Made by a program: the position numbers and the translations under genes. Shown piece after piece: positions 26,701 to 34,520 of a stretch of 64,000 nucleotides of DNA; the stretch's first letter is position 1; the number at the start of each line of letters is the position of its first letter. Source of the stretch: Acidimicrobiales bacterium (GTDB lineage Bacteria > Actinomycetota > Acidimicrobiia > Acidimicrobiales > Palsa-688). The stretch spans positions 1-64,000 of the forward strand of contig DASUWA010000058.1 of NCBI GenBank assembly GCA_036378675.1, given 5' to 3'. The notes under the pieces were generated by a model that was not told where the DNA came from, did not search any database, and saw only the letters and a list, made by a program, of their open reading frames with translations.

Positions 26701-27515
26701 TGGGAGGCACGGCTGCCGTTGTAGGGAGAACCTTGGATTTATCGGATCACTTCCCGGGTCGATGGGCCGAAGAAGTTGCTGCAGACGGGGGGCAACCATG
26801 GATAACGCTGCAGTTCGGCGAGTTTGGGCGCGGCGGCGCCGTTCCGCTCTCTGCGAGCCTGCCTGCGATCATAAACGGCGTAGATGATGGCGCCGTAGGA
26901 CGGTGGGCGACGGAGATTCGCGACTACGGAAAGCCCGTCTTCCTGACGATCCTTACCCATGTTGACCGTAACTGGTCGGTGTCGTCCGGGGTGGCGAACG
27001 GCGGGATCCCCGAGGACGTGCCAAAGGCCTGGCTGCACGTGAGATCGGTTTTTCGCAGCCACGGAGCTAGGAACGTCGCGTGGGTTTGGGCACCGGCCGA
27101 TCCGCTCCACGATCAGGAGTTCGCTCCGCCGCTCGCTTCTGTCGATGCTGTGCTCCAGAACTTCATCAACTATCCGGGGACAGTGTGGGGCAATCCCAAC
27201 GTCGTTCTGCATGATCTTCAGAGTCGCTACCCCACGAAGCCGTTCTTCCTTGACGTGAGCGTGAATGGGCCCTCGGTGGAGAAATCAGCGTGGCTAGCCG
27301 GTCTCGGACGCGCGATCAGGAGCACCCCGAACGTCTATGTAGTCTTGTACCACGAAGGTGGTCCGGAGTTGGCGCCGACGGCGCAGCAGGTGAAGGAATG
27401 GTCGGTTGGATCGGATCCCTCGTCGCTGATGACGTGGCGTAACGACCTGGTCGACCTCGGACATGGAGCAAACCGAGGTGAAGTTGCGCCCCAGTCGTCG
27501 GCCAGGGTGGGATAG
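23793..27515 (+). CDS. Cellulose-synthase-like GT2 fused to a GH26-like extracytoplasmic domain
   Basis: 1240 aa. Two to four N-terminal membrane helices and an acidic Ser/Asp/Gly-rich region (about 260-320) lead to a processive GT2 domain (about 450-690) with all four motifs: D491 in CNDG, D548-x-D550 in FDADQ, TED at 637-639 and QQRRW at 674-678. Membrane helices follow (about 700-880). A C-terminal domain (about 920-1215) has HVDRNW, WVWAPADP and FFLDVS, resembling glycoside hydrolase family 26 barrels. It should synthesise and extrude a beta-linked polysaccharide, with the hydrolase-like domain trimming or binding it outside the membrane. Whether the hydrolase catalytic acids are intact is not clear. 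GTG start with GGAGGG upstream; the next gene starts 3 bp after the stop. Confidence 0.85.
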   Translation: MSIETERPPAESASADYCLSLEEHGLELENSPNGQETGVRDVRGWLGPEPAARVSRLLVLSVFAAVLWLFLERPRPWEPFLALGLVSVVVSRNRRVRHWGPFAFVHQRIGQTVTARSQRLRRGGGLIAKMLGWWSGAPDSLRVTVAALLALNTVIAATLLHRNVLVFLAMACLNFLALTLVPDVRPHAVEPEEIRVPSSPPGPVRDFVPSEGRSESKLISLPSLRPFPTLHAPGWDTWESWDSLKPPELPQSATVDPRGESLGDERSVVTLGMDLDDSAAALDRRLDSADTGDSVDSRDAAGAEDVGDAEPDTEEVRRHPGVVRFLERFNSMASVGVLVVAGGWIAYAHPGPFLIPCVLAIGLGFMLVNKANRDETVRMVLALGVVVGGIDYVSWRFVVTNWSGWWIAIPLLGAETLGAIHVLGFQVTLWPWEAPKTRQLDDPTQFPIFILVPTLNEGPEVLRPTVQACLVARERYVAQHPNARVRVIVCNDGRAAGYSDWKEVESMARSLGAACVSRRHSGGAKAGNIEHARRCFRITRKALLVIFDADQVPSSNFLLRTVPSFADPKVGWVQTGQYYANRTNPVSRWADDQQSLFYNLLCPGKAAHNSAFICGTNVVIRAAALDEIGGLPQNSVTEDFAASIALHARWQGIYLTEVLATGLGPLDLPSYLKQQRRWAVGTLGVLRTNWRDIFLPKRGGLRGIQRVQYFLACTHYLSGIRDVVYLVCPMIFIATGVPAVRSASLGQYLSHFVPYGILSYSALWYSARGVTGLRGIVMGFGSFPTLVASFITVASGRRASFAVTAKRRHAKQSLRYLRTYILCALACLGTIVWATQVGARQHASMFISLWWVVYTLLMLSAFLWLAISDLRTQRAQSQGPQISETSSTTPYPSRLEHRPVGLRPVWNLGAAALLAVPLLLAGQLKSAGLFAPEASKQFAIGVGHPGAPYAGVSIPAQLLSIERQLVAEDLGGTAAVVGRTLDLSDHFPGRWAEEVAADGGQPWITLQFGEFGRGGAVPLSASLPAIINGVDDGAVGRWATEIRDYGKPVFLTILTHVDRNWSVSSGVANGGIPEDVPKAWLHVRSVFRSHGARNVAWVWAPADPLHDQEFAPPLASVDAVLQNFINYPGTVWGNPNVVLHDLQSRYPTKPFFLDVSVNGPSVEKSAWLAGLGRAIRSTPNVYVVLYHEGGPELAPTAQQVKEWSVGSDPSSLMTWRNDLVDLGHGANRGEVAPQSSARVG

Positions 27516-27518
27516 CTC

Positions 27519-28928
27519 GTGGTTGCGTACCGGCCCCGGCATCGCGCGGTCTATGACCGAACGCGCACGCTCCGTTTCTTCTTGGCGGCTGCCGTGATCC
27601 TGGAGGTTTTGGCGGCTACGGCGCGGGCTGGAGGCCTCGCGGATCCTGGGGCTAGCCCGAGGCCGCGCCCCGGAGTCGTTTCCGTCGAGCCAGGTCACGT
27701 GCCAGCGGGGGCTTGGACGACTCTGAGCTTTTCGGTCCGAGCGGGTAAAGCAGGGGTTGACAGCGGAACCGTCGGCATCGATGTCCCGGTCGGTTGGTCG
27801 GCCCCGAGTACCGAGGTACTGGCCCCGGGACGAGTAATGGCATCTACGGGATCTGTGACCATCGAGGGGCGGACCATCAACGTGAAAGGAATTCGCCTTC
27901 TCCCGTCTTCAACTTTCATCGTTACGTACGGCGGAGGGTATGGTGGCGCCACTGAGCCAACCGAGGTTGGAACCTATCGGTTCGGAGCCTCGGTGATCGC
28001 TGACAACGGGACGTGGGTCGGCGAGAAGCCGCAATTCGCGGTCGTCGCAGTAACAGCTCCTCTGTACGGTTGTAACTCTGCGACTCGACCAGCTGGCGTT
28101 GGCGGGCAGTTTCCACTTCAGAACGGCGTTGTTCAAGCCAACCTCTACAACACCTGGAAGTCAGCCGGGTCGATCCGCCAGTGCTCCGGCCCGACCGGAG
28201 TGACCAATGACCTCGCGCTTGGCGACCTCAAGGCGACCAACTACGGACCGGCCGGCTATCCCGAAGTAGCTTATGGATACAACTTGAACGATGTCTCGTT
28301 CTGCGGTACCTGCCCAACTCGCCCGTTCCCAGTGCGCGTATCCGAACTCCTGGGCGACAGCAACGATCTACGCCTGTCGCTCGACTACGCGCTCGGGAAG
28401 GCCTTCCCCCCCACCTTGCCGCGGGACTTCATCTATGACATCTGGCTGGAACAAGCTGCGCGCCCAGGCCGGCCCCCAGTTGCTGGCGACGTCGAGCTGA
28501 TCGTCATTCTGTATCAACACGCAATCGCAACTTGCTCCGGCGGAACCGCCCCTGTGCCATTTTCGACTGTCCTTACTGTCAACGGGAAGGCAGTCCGATC
28601 GACCTGGCACGTTTGCCGCATCAAGGGAGGAACTGCGGCGACCCCAGTTGCATTCTTCCTTGATTCTCCAGCTCAGTCGGATAGCGGCCGGTTAGTCCTC
28701 GGCCTTCGCGACTTCGTTGCCGCGGCAAGCACTTACCTTGGTCAGAGTCTGTTGGATCACTCTGTTCTAGGCCTCGAAGTCGGCGGAGAGTTCGACCAGT
28801 GCTCAGTACACGACGGCTGTGAGGTTCCCCAACTGAGGTGGGGATGGAGGGTCCACGATTTGACGATCATCAACGGTCGGGGATCCGTTCCAATCGTGTT
28901 CAGCCAACGCCAACCGGGCCTGGGTTAG
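27519..28928 (+). CDS. Secreted Cys-containing protein of unknown function
   Basis: 469 aa. Hydrophobic residues about 20-36 form a signal peptide or anchor. Residues about 50-170 look like an Ig-like or surface-binding beta domain (VVSVEPGHVPAGAWTTLSFS, FIVTYGGGYGG). The remaining 300 residues contain eight cysteines (for example SFCGTCP and CSVHDGCEVPQLRW) and end in a beta-rich segment. The second half, with YDIWLEQ and LSLDYALGKAFP, is reminiscent of GH12-like or carbohydrate-binding jelly rolls, but I cannot assign catalytic residues. It is tightly placed, 3 bp after the synthase-hydrolase fusion and abutting the next glycosyltransferase gene, so it probably works on the same extracellular glycan. 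Confidence 0.75.
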   Translation: MVAYRPRHRAVYDRTRTLRFFLAAAVILEVLAATARAGGLADPGASPRPRPGVVSVEPGHVPAGAWTTLSFSVRAGKAGVDSGTVGIDVPVGWSAPSTEVLAPGRVMASTGSVTIEGRTINVKGIRLLPSSTFIVTYGGGYGGATEPTEVGTYRFGASVIADNGTWVGEKPQFAVVAVTAPLYGCNSATRPAGVGGQFPLQNGVVQANLYNTWKSAGSIRQCSGPTGVTNDLALGDLKATNYGPAGYPEVAYGYNLNDVSFCGTCPTRPFPVRVSELLGDSNDLRLSLDYALGKAFPPTLPRDFIYDIWLEQAARPGRPPVAGDVELIVILYQHAIATCSGGTAPVPFSTVLTVNGKAVRSTWHVCRIKGGTAATPVAFFLDSPAQSDSGRLVLGLRDFVAAASTYLGQSLLDHSVLGLEVGGEFDQCSVHDGCEVPQLRWGWRVHDLTIINGRGSVPIVFSQRQPGLG

Positions 28929-30578
28929 GTGTCGATGGCCGCGACCTTCCTCCCCGCCGAAATCGCTCCAACGACGACGAGCCGTGCGATCGGTGCGCTT
29001 GCCCGTTGGCCCTTGGCAATGGTGATGGCCGTCCAGGCGTTGGTCTCGGTCGCTCTATTGCACAACACCGCCTTCCAGGACGAGGCTCTGTATTTATACG
29101 CCGGGCGGACGATCGTCGGTCACTGGCTGGGAGGTCCGGCGCCTCTAGACCACTACGCCAAGTACTTCTCGGGGTACCCGCTCATATATCCGGTCATCGG
29201 GGGGTCTCTGGATCGCATCGGTGGACTGGGCCTGGCCCGCCTGTTCAGCCTCGGCTGCATGTTGGGTGTCACTGCGATCGTCTACCACGTCACGGCGAGG
29301 CTATTTCAGCGTTCGGCAGCCTTATTCGCCTCGGCGACCTATGCGTTCTCGGGAGTAGTTCTCTTCGTCGGGCGGCTGGCAACCTTTGACGCGCTGTGCC
29401 TGCTGTTCATTGCGCTCGGGACTCTCGTCGCCATCAACGGGGCAAGTTCGGAGCGCCCATTCCTGGTCCTTCTGCTAGGACCTATTTTTGTGCTCGGGGT
29501 ACTGACTAAGTACGCCGGGTTGCTGTTTGCTCCACCCGTACTCGGGCTAATGGTGATCTACAGCTGGAAGACTGGTGGTTGGAAGCGAGTGGTAGCTAGG
29601 ACCCTCGCTGCCGTGTTCTCGCTAGCGGTAGCGATGGGGGTCGCCTACTTCGCGGTTGACCATGCCGCTTTTCACGCGATCAAAGGGAGCACTACCAATC
29701 GCTCCATCAGCAACCCGGGTAATCGGCTCCACCTCTTCACTCACGGCTTGGGACTCGTGGGCCCCCTTTATGCGATGGCAATTTTCGGCGGAATCGTGCT
29801 GTTCAGCCAGAGAAGGCTCCGATTCCTCGGCCTGGGTCTGCTTGGCACGTCTCTCCTTACTCCCGCTTACCACATCTACATGTCCGAGCCGGTGTCTTTC
29901 GAGAAGCACCTGGCATACGGCCTGTTCTTCGCCGCGCCCTTGGCTGGGGTGAGCCTGGACTGGCTTTCCGTTGACGCACGACACGCCCTGCAGACTCGGC
30001 GACCGCAATGGGTTGCCGGCATCGCGGTCGTCGCTGTTATCGCCGCGCTCGGACTCCAGCAGGCCCACTCCCTGTATGGGGAGTGGGCCAACACATCGGG
30101 ATTGGGTTACTCGCTACATACCCAGCTCCGGGACGGTACCGGGCGCATACTCGCTGAGGACATCGAGGTCGCCCGTTTCGACGCCCGGGACGTGACGCAA
30201 GAGTGGCAGTGGAACAGCTTCTACTACCCGTATTACTTCGACGAGTCGCACGTCGAGTACTTTGGACGAGACGCTCTGATCAAGGGCGTTCAGACCGGTT
30301 ACTACGATCTGGTCGAGCTGAGCTTCGTCTACTTCCCACAGCAGGCCTTCTTCTTGGCCGAGAAGATGGCTGAATCGAGGAACTACGACCTTGTGGCTGT
30401 GGTTCCTTTCAAGAACACATATGGCAGGGGGCATTACTTCCTCTGGAGAACGGCCCTTGTCCCAGGCCAAGGCAATTTCACCGATCCGGCACAGGCCGAA
30501 ACGCCCGCCTGGTTCAAGGCGTGCGCTGGGCCGGTCTGCCAGCCCACATCGTCAGGATGGCCAGAGAGCCACCGTTGA
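28929..30578 (+). CDS. GT39/ArnT-like multi-spanning glycosyltransferase
   Basis: 549 aa with about eleven membrane helices and a soluble C-terminal region. The first periplasmic loop holds AFQDEALYLYAG, the acidic D-E pair conserved in polyprenyl-phosphate-sugar-dependent transferases (GT39, GT83 and relatives). The loop HYAKYFSGYP follows. It is expected to move a sugar from a lipid carrier onto a protein, lipid or glycan on the outer face of the membrane. The start GTG abuts the previous stop directly, with an in-frame ATG two codons later. The polyprenyl donor could come from the GT2 at 22977-23747. Confidence 0.82.
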   Translation: MSMAATFLPAEIAPTTTSRAIGALARWPLAMVMAVQALVSVALLHNTAFQDEALYLYAGRTIVGHWLGGPAPLDHYAKYFSGYPLIYPVIGGSLDRIGGLGLARLFSLGCMLGVTAIVYHVTARLFQRSAALFASATYAFSGVVLFVGRLATFDALCLLFIALGTLVAINGASSERPFLVLLLGPIFVLGVLTKYAGLLFAPPVLGLMVIYSWKTGGWKRVVARTLAAVFSLAVAMGVAYFAVDHAAFHAIKGSTTNRSISNPGNRLHLFTHGLGLVGPLYAMAIFGGIVLFSQRRLRFLGLGLLGTSLLTPAYHIYMSEPVSFEKHLAYGLFFAAPLAGVSLDWLSVDARHALQTRRPQWVAGIAVVAVIAALGLQQAHSLYGEWANTSGLGYSLHTQLRDGTGRILAEDIEVARFDARDVTQEWQWNSFYYPYYFDESHVEYFGRDALIKGVQTGYYDLVELSFVYFPQQAFFLAEKMAESRNYDLVAVVPFKNTYGRGHYFLWRTALVPGQGNFTDPAQAETPAWFKACAGPVCQPTSSGWPESHR

Positions 30579-30607
30579 TAGTCCCGCGTGCTGGAGTTGG
30601 AATAGGG

Positions 30608-30874
30608 TTACGGCCGTCCTTCGCCGACCCGGCGGCGGAAGGTCCGGACTTTTAGCGCCACCGCGTCGGGGTGCCGTTCTCTTTCGGCGACGGCGTCGTC
30701 ATGCGCCCTCACCAGGAAGGACGGAACGGCAGCAGCGGAGCTGCCCAGCCCTTGCCCCGCCCGGAGCTCGGAAAGTGCCTGGTAGTGGTACTTCGCCCAG
30801 TACAGATTGATGTGGCATGCCGTGCAGTTCAGCCCGTCGTCAGGGGTTTCCTCATCGCAGCGCGGACACTTCAT
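30608..30874 (-). CDS. 88-aa zinc-ribbon protein on the opposite strand
   Basis: Starts at an ATG at 30874 with the ribosome-binding sequence GGGGAAAG before it. The N-terminus has MKCPRCDEETPDDGLNCTAC, two CxxC knuckles about 15 residues apart that form a zinc ribbon, followed by HINLYWAKYHYQAL and a basic, helical tail. It is the only minus-strand gene within the 14.7-42.7 kb plus-strand block. Proteins of this small type are often of unknown role in actinobacteria; nucleic-acid or protein binding is likely. The open frame extends upstream to 31174, but that part has no coding resemblance. Confidence 0.75.
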   Translation of the reverse strand: MKCPRCDEETPDDGLNCTACHINLYWAKYHYQALSELRAGQGLGSSAAAVPSFLVRAHDDAVAERERHPDAVALKVRTFRRRVGEGRP

Positions 30875-31059
30875 ATTCTTTCCCCTTCGGAGATCGCCCT
30901 TTGGCGGTCTAGGACGCTGTGTTGTTGTCCCTGCTCCCCATGACAGGTTGATGGTGCCTGTCGTGGCGATCATCAGAAAAGAGGCTAGGGCCGACCGGCC
31001 TGATACGTGTAGGGACAATTTGTATCTATCAAGACGGGTCGTGCTCTGTAACGGCAACT

Positions 31060-32217
31060 GTGAAAGCTGACCTGCTAGATGGCAAACGGCGCCGATTCGG
31101 GGGCGAATTCGCCGCCAGTGGCGCGCGGTCGCGAGAAAAGTTGGCTTCAACCGCGTCGGCGCCACGGAGAACAAAGGGCCGGGAGCGGTCTTCCGACGAC
31201 GCGTTGCTCTCGTGCAGCGTCGGCATCATGGCGTACAACGAGGAAGCCAACATCGCCGAAGCAATCACTAGCGTGCTCAATCAGCAGGTCTCGTGTGGGA
31301 AGGTCGCCGAGCTGATTGTGGTCGCCAGCGGCTGCACCGACTCGACCGTCGAAATCGTCGCGGGGCTCGCGGCTGTTGACCCCCGGATCCAACTGATCGT
31401 TCAGGAGGAGCGGGCGGGCAAGGCTTCGGCGATCAACCTCTTCATCGAGGCTGCCCGGTCCCCGATTCTTCTCATGGTCGGCGCTGACACCGTGGTAGCT
31501 TACGGGTCCGTCGGCGAGCTGCTCCAGCACTTCAAGGACCCCACGGTCGGAATGGTGGGTGGCCACCCGGTTCCGGTCAATGACGACGAGACTTTCATTG
31601 GCCACTCGGTTCACCTTCTGTGGCGGCTTCACGACCGGATTGCCCGGCGGACACCGAAACTAGGGGAGATCGTCGCATTCCGGAACGTCATCACTGGCAT
31701 CCCTTCAGATACTGCAGTCGACGAGATCTCTATCGAAGTCGCCATTAACGAACTCGGGTATCGGCTGGTGTACGAAACGCGAGCCTTCGTTTACAACAAG
31801 GGACCGACGACGGTTGCCGATTTCCTTAGGCAGCGACGGAGGATCGCGGCCGGGCATCATGAAATCGCCAAGCAGGACGGCTATGTCGCCTCCACCATGA
31901 GCGTGTGGCGCATCGTTCAAATCGGTCTTCGGTCGGTTATCTGGACCCTAGGCGCGGTGGCCCTCGAGGGAACGGCTAGGGGGCTGGGCTATTACGACTT
32001 CCGCCGGCACCGACCGCATCACATTTGGGAAACGGTCAGCACCACGAAGACGAACATAGCTGAGCAAGTAAGCGCCGTGCGAAGTACAGGAAGGTTACCG
32101 GCCACCCGCGATGATTCGAATGAGCCCTGTGGCGACGTTGTGGTCGACCTAACTGCAAGTTCTCGGCTCTCCCACTTGGATCGCACGTCCGAGGAGGTCC
32201 GATCGTCGTGGGGATGA
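31060..32217 (+). CDS. GT2 glycosyltransferase
   Basis: 385 aa. After a basic, probably cytosolic N-terminus of about 45 residues, a GT-A domain begins at SVGIMAYNEEANIAEAI, with VVASGCTDSTVEIV, a variant metal-binding GADTVV (GAD in place of DxD) and a QRRRIAAGHHEIA element in the QxxRW position. One or two hydrophobic segments lie after about residue 290. It adds a sugar to a growing lipid- or surface-linked glycan; the acceptor is unknown. The GTG start at 31060 has a weak ribosome-binding site, and an internal start nearer the catalytic domain is possible. Its stop overlaps the radical SAM gene start by 10 bp. Confidence 0.85.
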   Translation: MKADLLDGKRRRFGGEFAASGARSREKLASTASAPRRTKGRERSSDDALLSCSVGIMAYNEEANIAEAITSVLNQQVSCGKVAELIVVASGCTDSTVEIVAGLAAVDPRIQLIVQEERAGKASAINLFIEAARSPILLMVGADTVVAYGSVGELLQHFKDPTVGMVGGHPVPVNDDETFIGHSVHLLWRLHDRIARRTPKLGEIVAFRNVITGIPSDTAVDEISIEVAINELGYRLVYETRAFVYNKGPTTVADFLRQRRRIAAGHHEIAKQDGYVASTMSVWRIVQIGLRSVIWTLGAVALEGTARGLGYYDFRRHRPHHIWETVSTTKTNIAEQVSAVRSTGRLPATRDDSNEPCGDVVVDLTASSRLSHLDRTSEEVRSSWG

Positions 32218-33377
32218 CAGAAGTGCTCGGCCAGATACCGGCCCTCAAAGCCTCGTACATGAGCGGACGGGTTACGACGCTGCCTGTGAACATAACGGTA
32301 AGCGTCAGCTACAAGTGCAACTCGCGCTGCAAGACCTGCAACGTGTGGCAACTGCCTAACGATGATCTGACCCTCAACGAGTGGGATCTGGTCTTTCAGT
32401 CGCTTGGTAAGGCTCCTTACTGGTTCACCTTCAGCGGGGGAGAGCCGACCTGGCGACCTGACCTACCCGAAATGGTCGAGAGTGCATACCGGCACTGCCG
32501 GCCGGGGATAATCAACATTCCGACGAACGGCATTCTCGACCGGGTCATTCCCGGTCGGATCGAGCGAGTTCTGCAAGTGGCACCCGAGTCGGAAGTAGTC
32601 GTGAACCTGTCGATCGATGGCTACGGCGAGAAGCACGACGAAATTCGTGGCGTCCCGAACAACTGGCGACGCGCGATGAGCACATACCAGCAGTTCAAGG
32701 AATTGAAGAGCAAGTACAGCAACCTGACCTTGGGAATCCACACGGTCCTCTCCAACTTCAATATCGACTCATTTCCGGAGCTGTGCGAGTTTGTTCAGAA
32801 GGAGTTGAAGCCGGATCAGTACATAACCGAGATCGCCGAGGAGCGCGTTGAGCTCGACACGGTCGGGCTCGGAATAACCCCCACAGCGGAGAGGTACGAG
32901 GTTGCCATCGACGTTCTTCTCGACAGTTTGCGAGGGCAACGCCTGCTCGGCGTGGCCGAGGTGACGCAGGCTTTCCGGCGCCGGTACTACGAGATAGTCA
33001 AGCGGACCCTTCGAGAGCAGAAGCAGATCATTCCGTGCATGGCGGGTGTTGCTTCTGCTCAGATCGCGCCCAACGGTGATGTATGGACGTGTTGCATCAG
33101 GGCACAGTCCATGGGGAACCTGCGCGAGCATAACTACGACTTCGGTACAGTATGGCGCACCGGGAAAGCGCAGGAGTTGCGCCGGAGCATCAAGGCTGGC
33201 GAGTGTTATTGCCCACTAGCAAACGCCGCCTACACCAACATGCTCACCCACGTGCCAACCCTCGCCCGGGTGGCGGGAGAAGTCGGGCGTTCGAAGGCCG
33301 TCGCCTTCCTCGGCAAGCGCCCGATCTCGAGTGTCGAAGGCCTCAGTGAGTCAGCAGAGCCCGCTCCCGCAAGCTGA
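32208..33377 (+). CDS. Radical SAM protein with SPASM-like C-terminus
   Basis: 389 aa. The cluster motif C37-x3-C41-x2-C44 (CNSRCKTC) is followed by FTFSGGEPTWRPDL, the SAM-binding GGEP motif. A C-terminal segment with five or six cysteines (IPCMAGVAS, WTCCIRAQS, GECYCPLAN) resembles a SPASM/twitch auxiliary [4Fe-4S] site. It should generate a 5'-deoxyadenosyl radical on a peptide or sugar-type substrate. It is embedded among glycosyltransferase and SDR genes rather than beside the lanthipeptide precursor, so sugar or lipid modification is at least as likely as peptide maturation. The GTG at 32208 is well spaced from GAGGAGG at 32191-32197. The next gene overlaps its 3' end by 47 bp. Confidence 0.88.
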   Translation: MGMTEVLGQIPALKASYMSGRVTTLPVNITVSVSYKCNSRCKTCNVWQLPNDDLTLNEWDLVFQSLGKAPYWFTFSGGEPTWRPDLPEMVESAYRHCRPGIINIPTNGILDRVIPGRIERVLQVAPESEVVVNLSIDGYGEKHDEIRGVPNNWRRAMSTYQQFKELKSKYSNLTLGIHTVLSNFNIDSFPELCEFVQKELKPDQYITEIAEERVELDTVGLGITPTAERYEVAIDVLLDSLRGQRLLGVAEVTQAFRRRYYEIVKRTLREQKQIIPCMAGVASAQIAPNGDVWTCCIRAQSMGNLREHNYDFGTVWRTGKAQELRRSIKAGECYCPLANAAYTNMLTHVPTLARVAGEVGRSKAVAFLGKRPISSVEGLSESAEPAPAS

Positions 33378-34410
33378 AAGTGGAACCAGCGGTACCGTCC
33401 TAGTAACAGGCGGCGCGGGATTCCTCGGGTCTGCGCTCGTGCGAGAACTGGTCGCCAGAGGGGTTAGGGTCCGGGTGCTTGTTCGACGGGCGAAACAGGC
33501 GGAGGAGCAATGGCGTCTCGGCGCCGAGCCAATTCTCGGCGACGTCGCAGATCGCTCGGCTCTCGAAGCCGGGCTGGACGGCGTAAGTTGCGTCTACCAC
33601 CTCGCGGGGAAGCTTCTCGAGCCAGGTGAGCCACCTGAGCAGTACCGGTGTACACATGTCGAGGGAACCCAGCTTCTGCTGGAGTGCGCCAGGCAGGTAT
33701 CGAGTCTCAGGCGCTTCGTGCACTGCAGCACGACTGGAGTGCTCGGGCCTACCGGAGACAAGCCTGCGGACGAAGAGGCACCGATGCGGCCCAGCAACGT
33801 CTATGAGGCAACGAAGTCCGAAGCTGAGCTCGCGGTGCGCGCGGCGATCCAGCTTGGTCTTCCGGGGGTAATCGTCCGTCCTGGCCTCGTGTACGGTCCT
33901 GGGGACTGGCACCTCCTGAAATTCTACGATGCCATCCTGCGCCGGCAGTTCCGGCCAATCGGACGACGAGAGGTGTGGCTGCACCCTATCTACATCGATG
34001 ACATGACCCACGCGTTCGTACGCTGCGCCTCGGAATCCAAGGCGGTCGGCGAGTGCCTCAACGTGGCTGGCCAAGAAGTCGTGTCGCTTGCCCAGCTCGC
34101 AGACACGATCGCCAGGGCCGGTGGAACCTTCCTGCCTGTGGGCCGTATACCGCTGGCCCTAGCCTGGGTAGCGGCTCTGACGTTCGATGCTCTGCCTGCC
34201 AGGCTCCGGCAGCGGGCGCCCCTGACCCGGGACCGGCTCGACTTCCTTACTCACAGCCGTGTTTACGACGTGGAGAAGGCTTTCGAGATCCTGAACTTCC
34301 GTGCGAAAACTGACCTTGTTACGGGTGTTGGCCGAACGATGGCCTGGTACCTCGAATCCACTTCTGAGCGCCCGCCGAGGACGGTCCCTCGGGTCGCGGT
34401 GGCTGACTGA
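33331..34410 (+). CDS. Extended SDR, NAD(P)-dependent sugar epimerase/dehydratase or 3-beta-HSD-like
   Basis: 359 aa. The Rossmann motif TGGAGFLG lies near residues 26-33, and the catalytic pair is Y158-x3-K162 (YEATK), with an upstream Ser/Thr in HCSTTGV. The layout resembles the three minus-strand SDRs at 42764-46661, with a similar Tyr position once the N-terminal extension is discounted. Reactions in this family include epimerisation, dehydration or oxidation of nucleotide sugars and oxidation of sterol-like alcohols; sequence cannot decide. The GTG start at 33331 overlaps the radical SAM gene; a GTG five codons later would shorten the overlap. It probably acts in the same pathway as the radical SAM protein. 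Confidence 0.88.
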   Translation: MSKASVSQQSPLPQAESGTSGTVLVTGGAGFLGSALVRELVARGVRVRVLVRRAKQAEEQWRLGAEPILGDVADRSALEAGLDGVSCVYHLAGKLLEPGEPPEQYRCTHVEGTQLLLECARQVSSLRRFVHCSTTGVLGPTGDKPADEEAPMRPSNVYEATKSEAELAVRAAIQLGLPGVIVRPGLVYGPGDWHLLKFYDAILRRQFRPIGRREVWLHPIYIDDMTHAFVRCASESKAVGECLNVAGQEVVSLAQLADTIARAGGTFLPVGRIPLALAWVAALTFDALPARLRQRAPLTRDRLDFLTHSRVYDVEKAFEILNFRAKTDLVTGVGRTMAWYLESTSERPPRTVPRVAVAD

Positions 34411-34455
34411 CCCGACCCAGCGGCGGTCTGCGACGCCCCTCCGTATCGCCAATAC

Positions 34456-34473
34456 CAATTTGGCACCAAATTG
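34456..34473. promoter_or_regulatory. Perfect 18-bp palindrome upstream of the surface-repeat protein
   Basis: CAATTTGGCACCAAATTG has two perfect 8-bp arms around a CA centre. It stands out as AT-rich in GC-rich DNA and lies 48 bp before the ATG of the next gene, in the 110-bp gap after the SDR gene. The position and symmetry fit an operator for a dimeric repressor or activator. Confidence 0.55.
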
Positions 34474-34520
34474 ATTGAGAATCACGTATCGGGAAGCGAC
34501 CACCCTTCTCTGTTTAGGAG

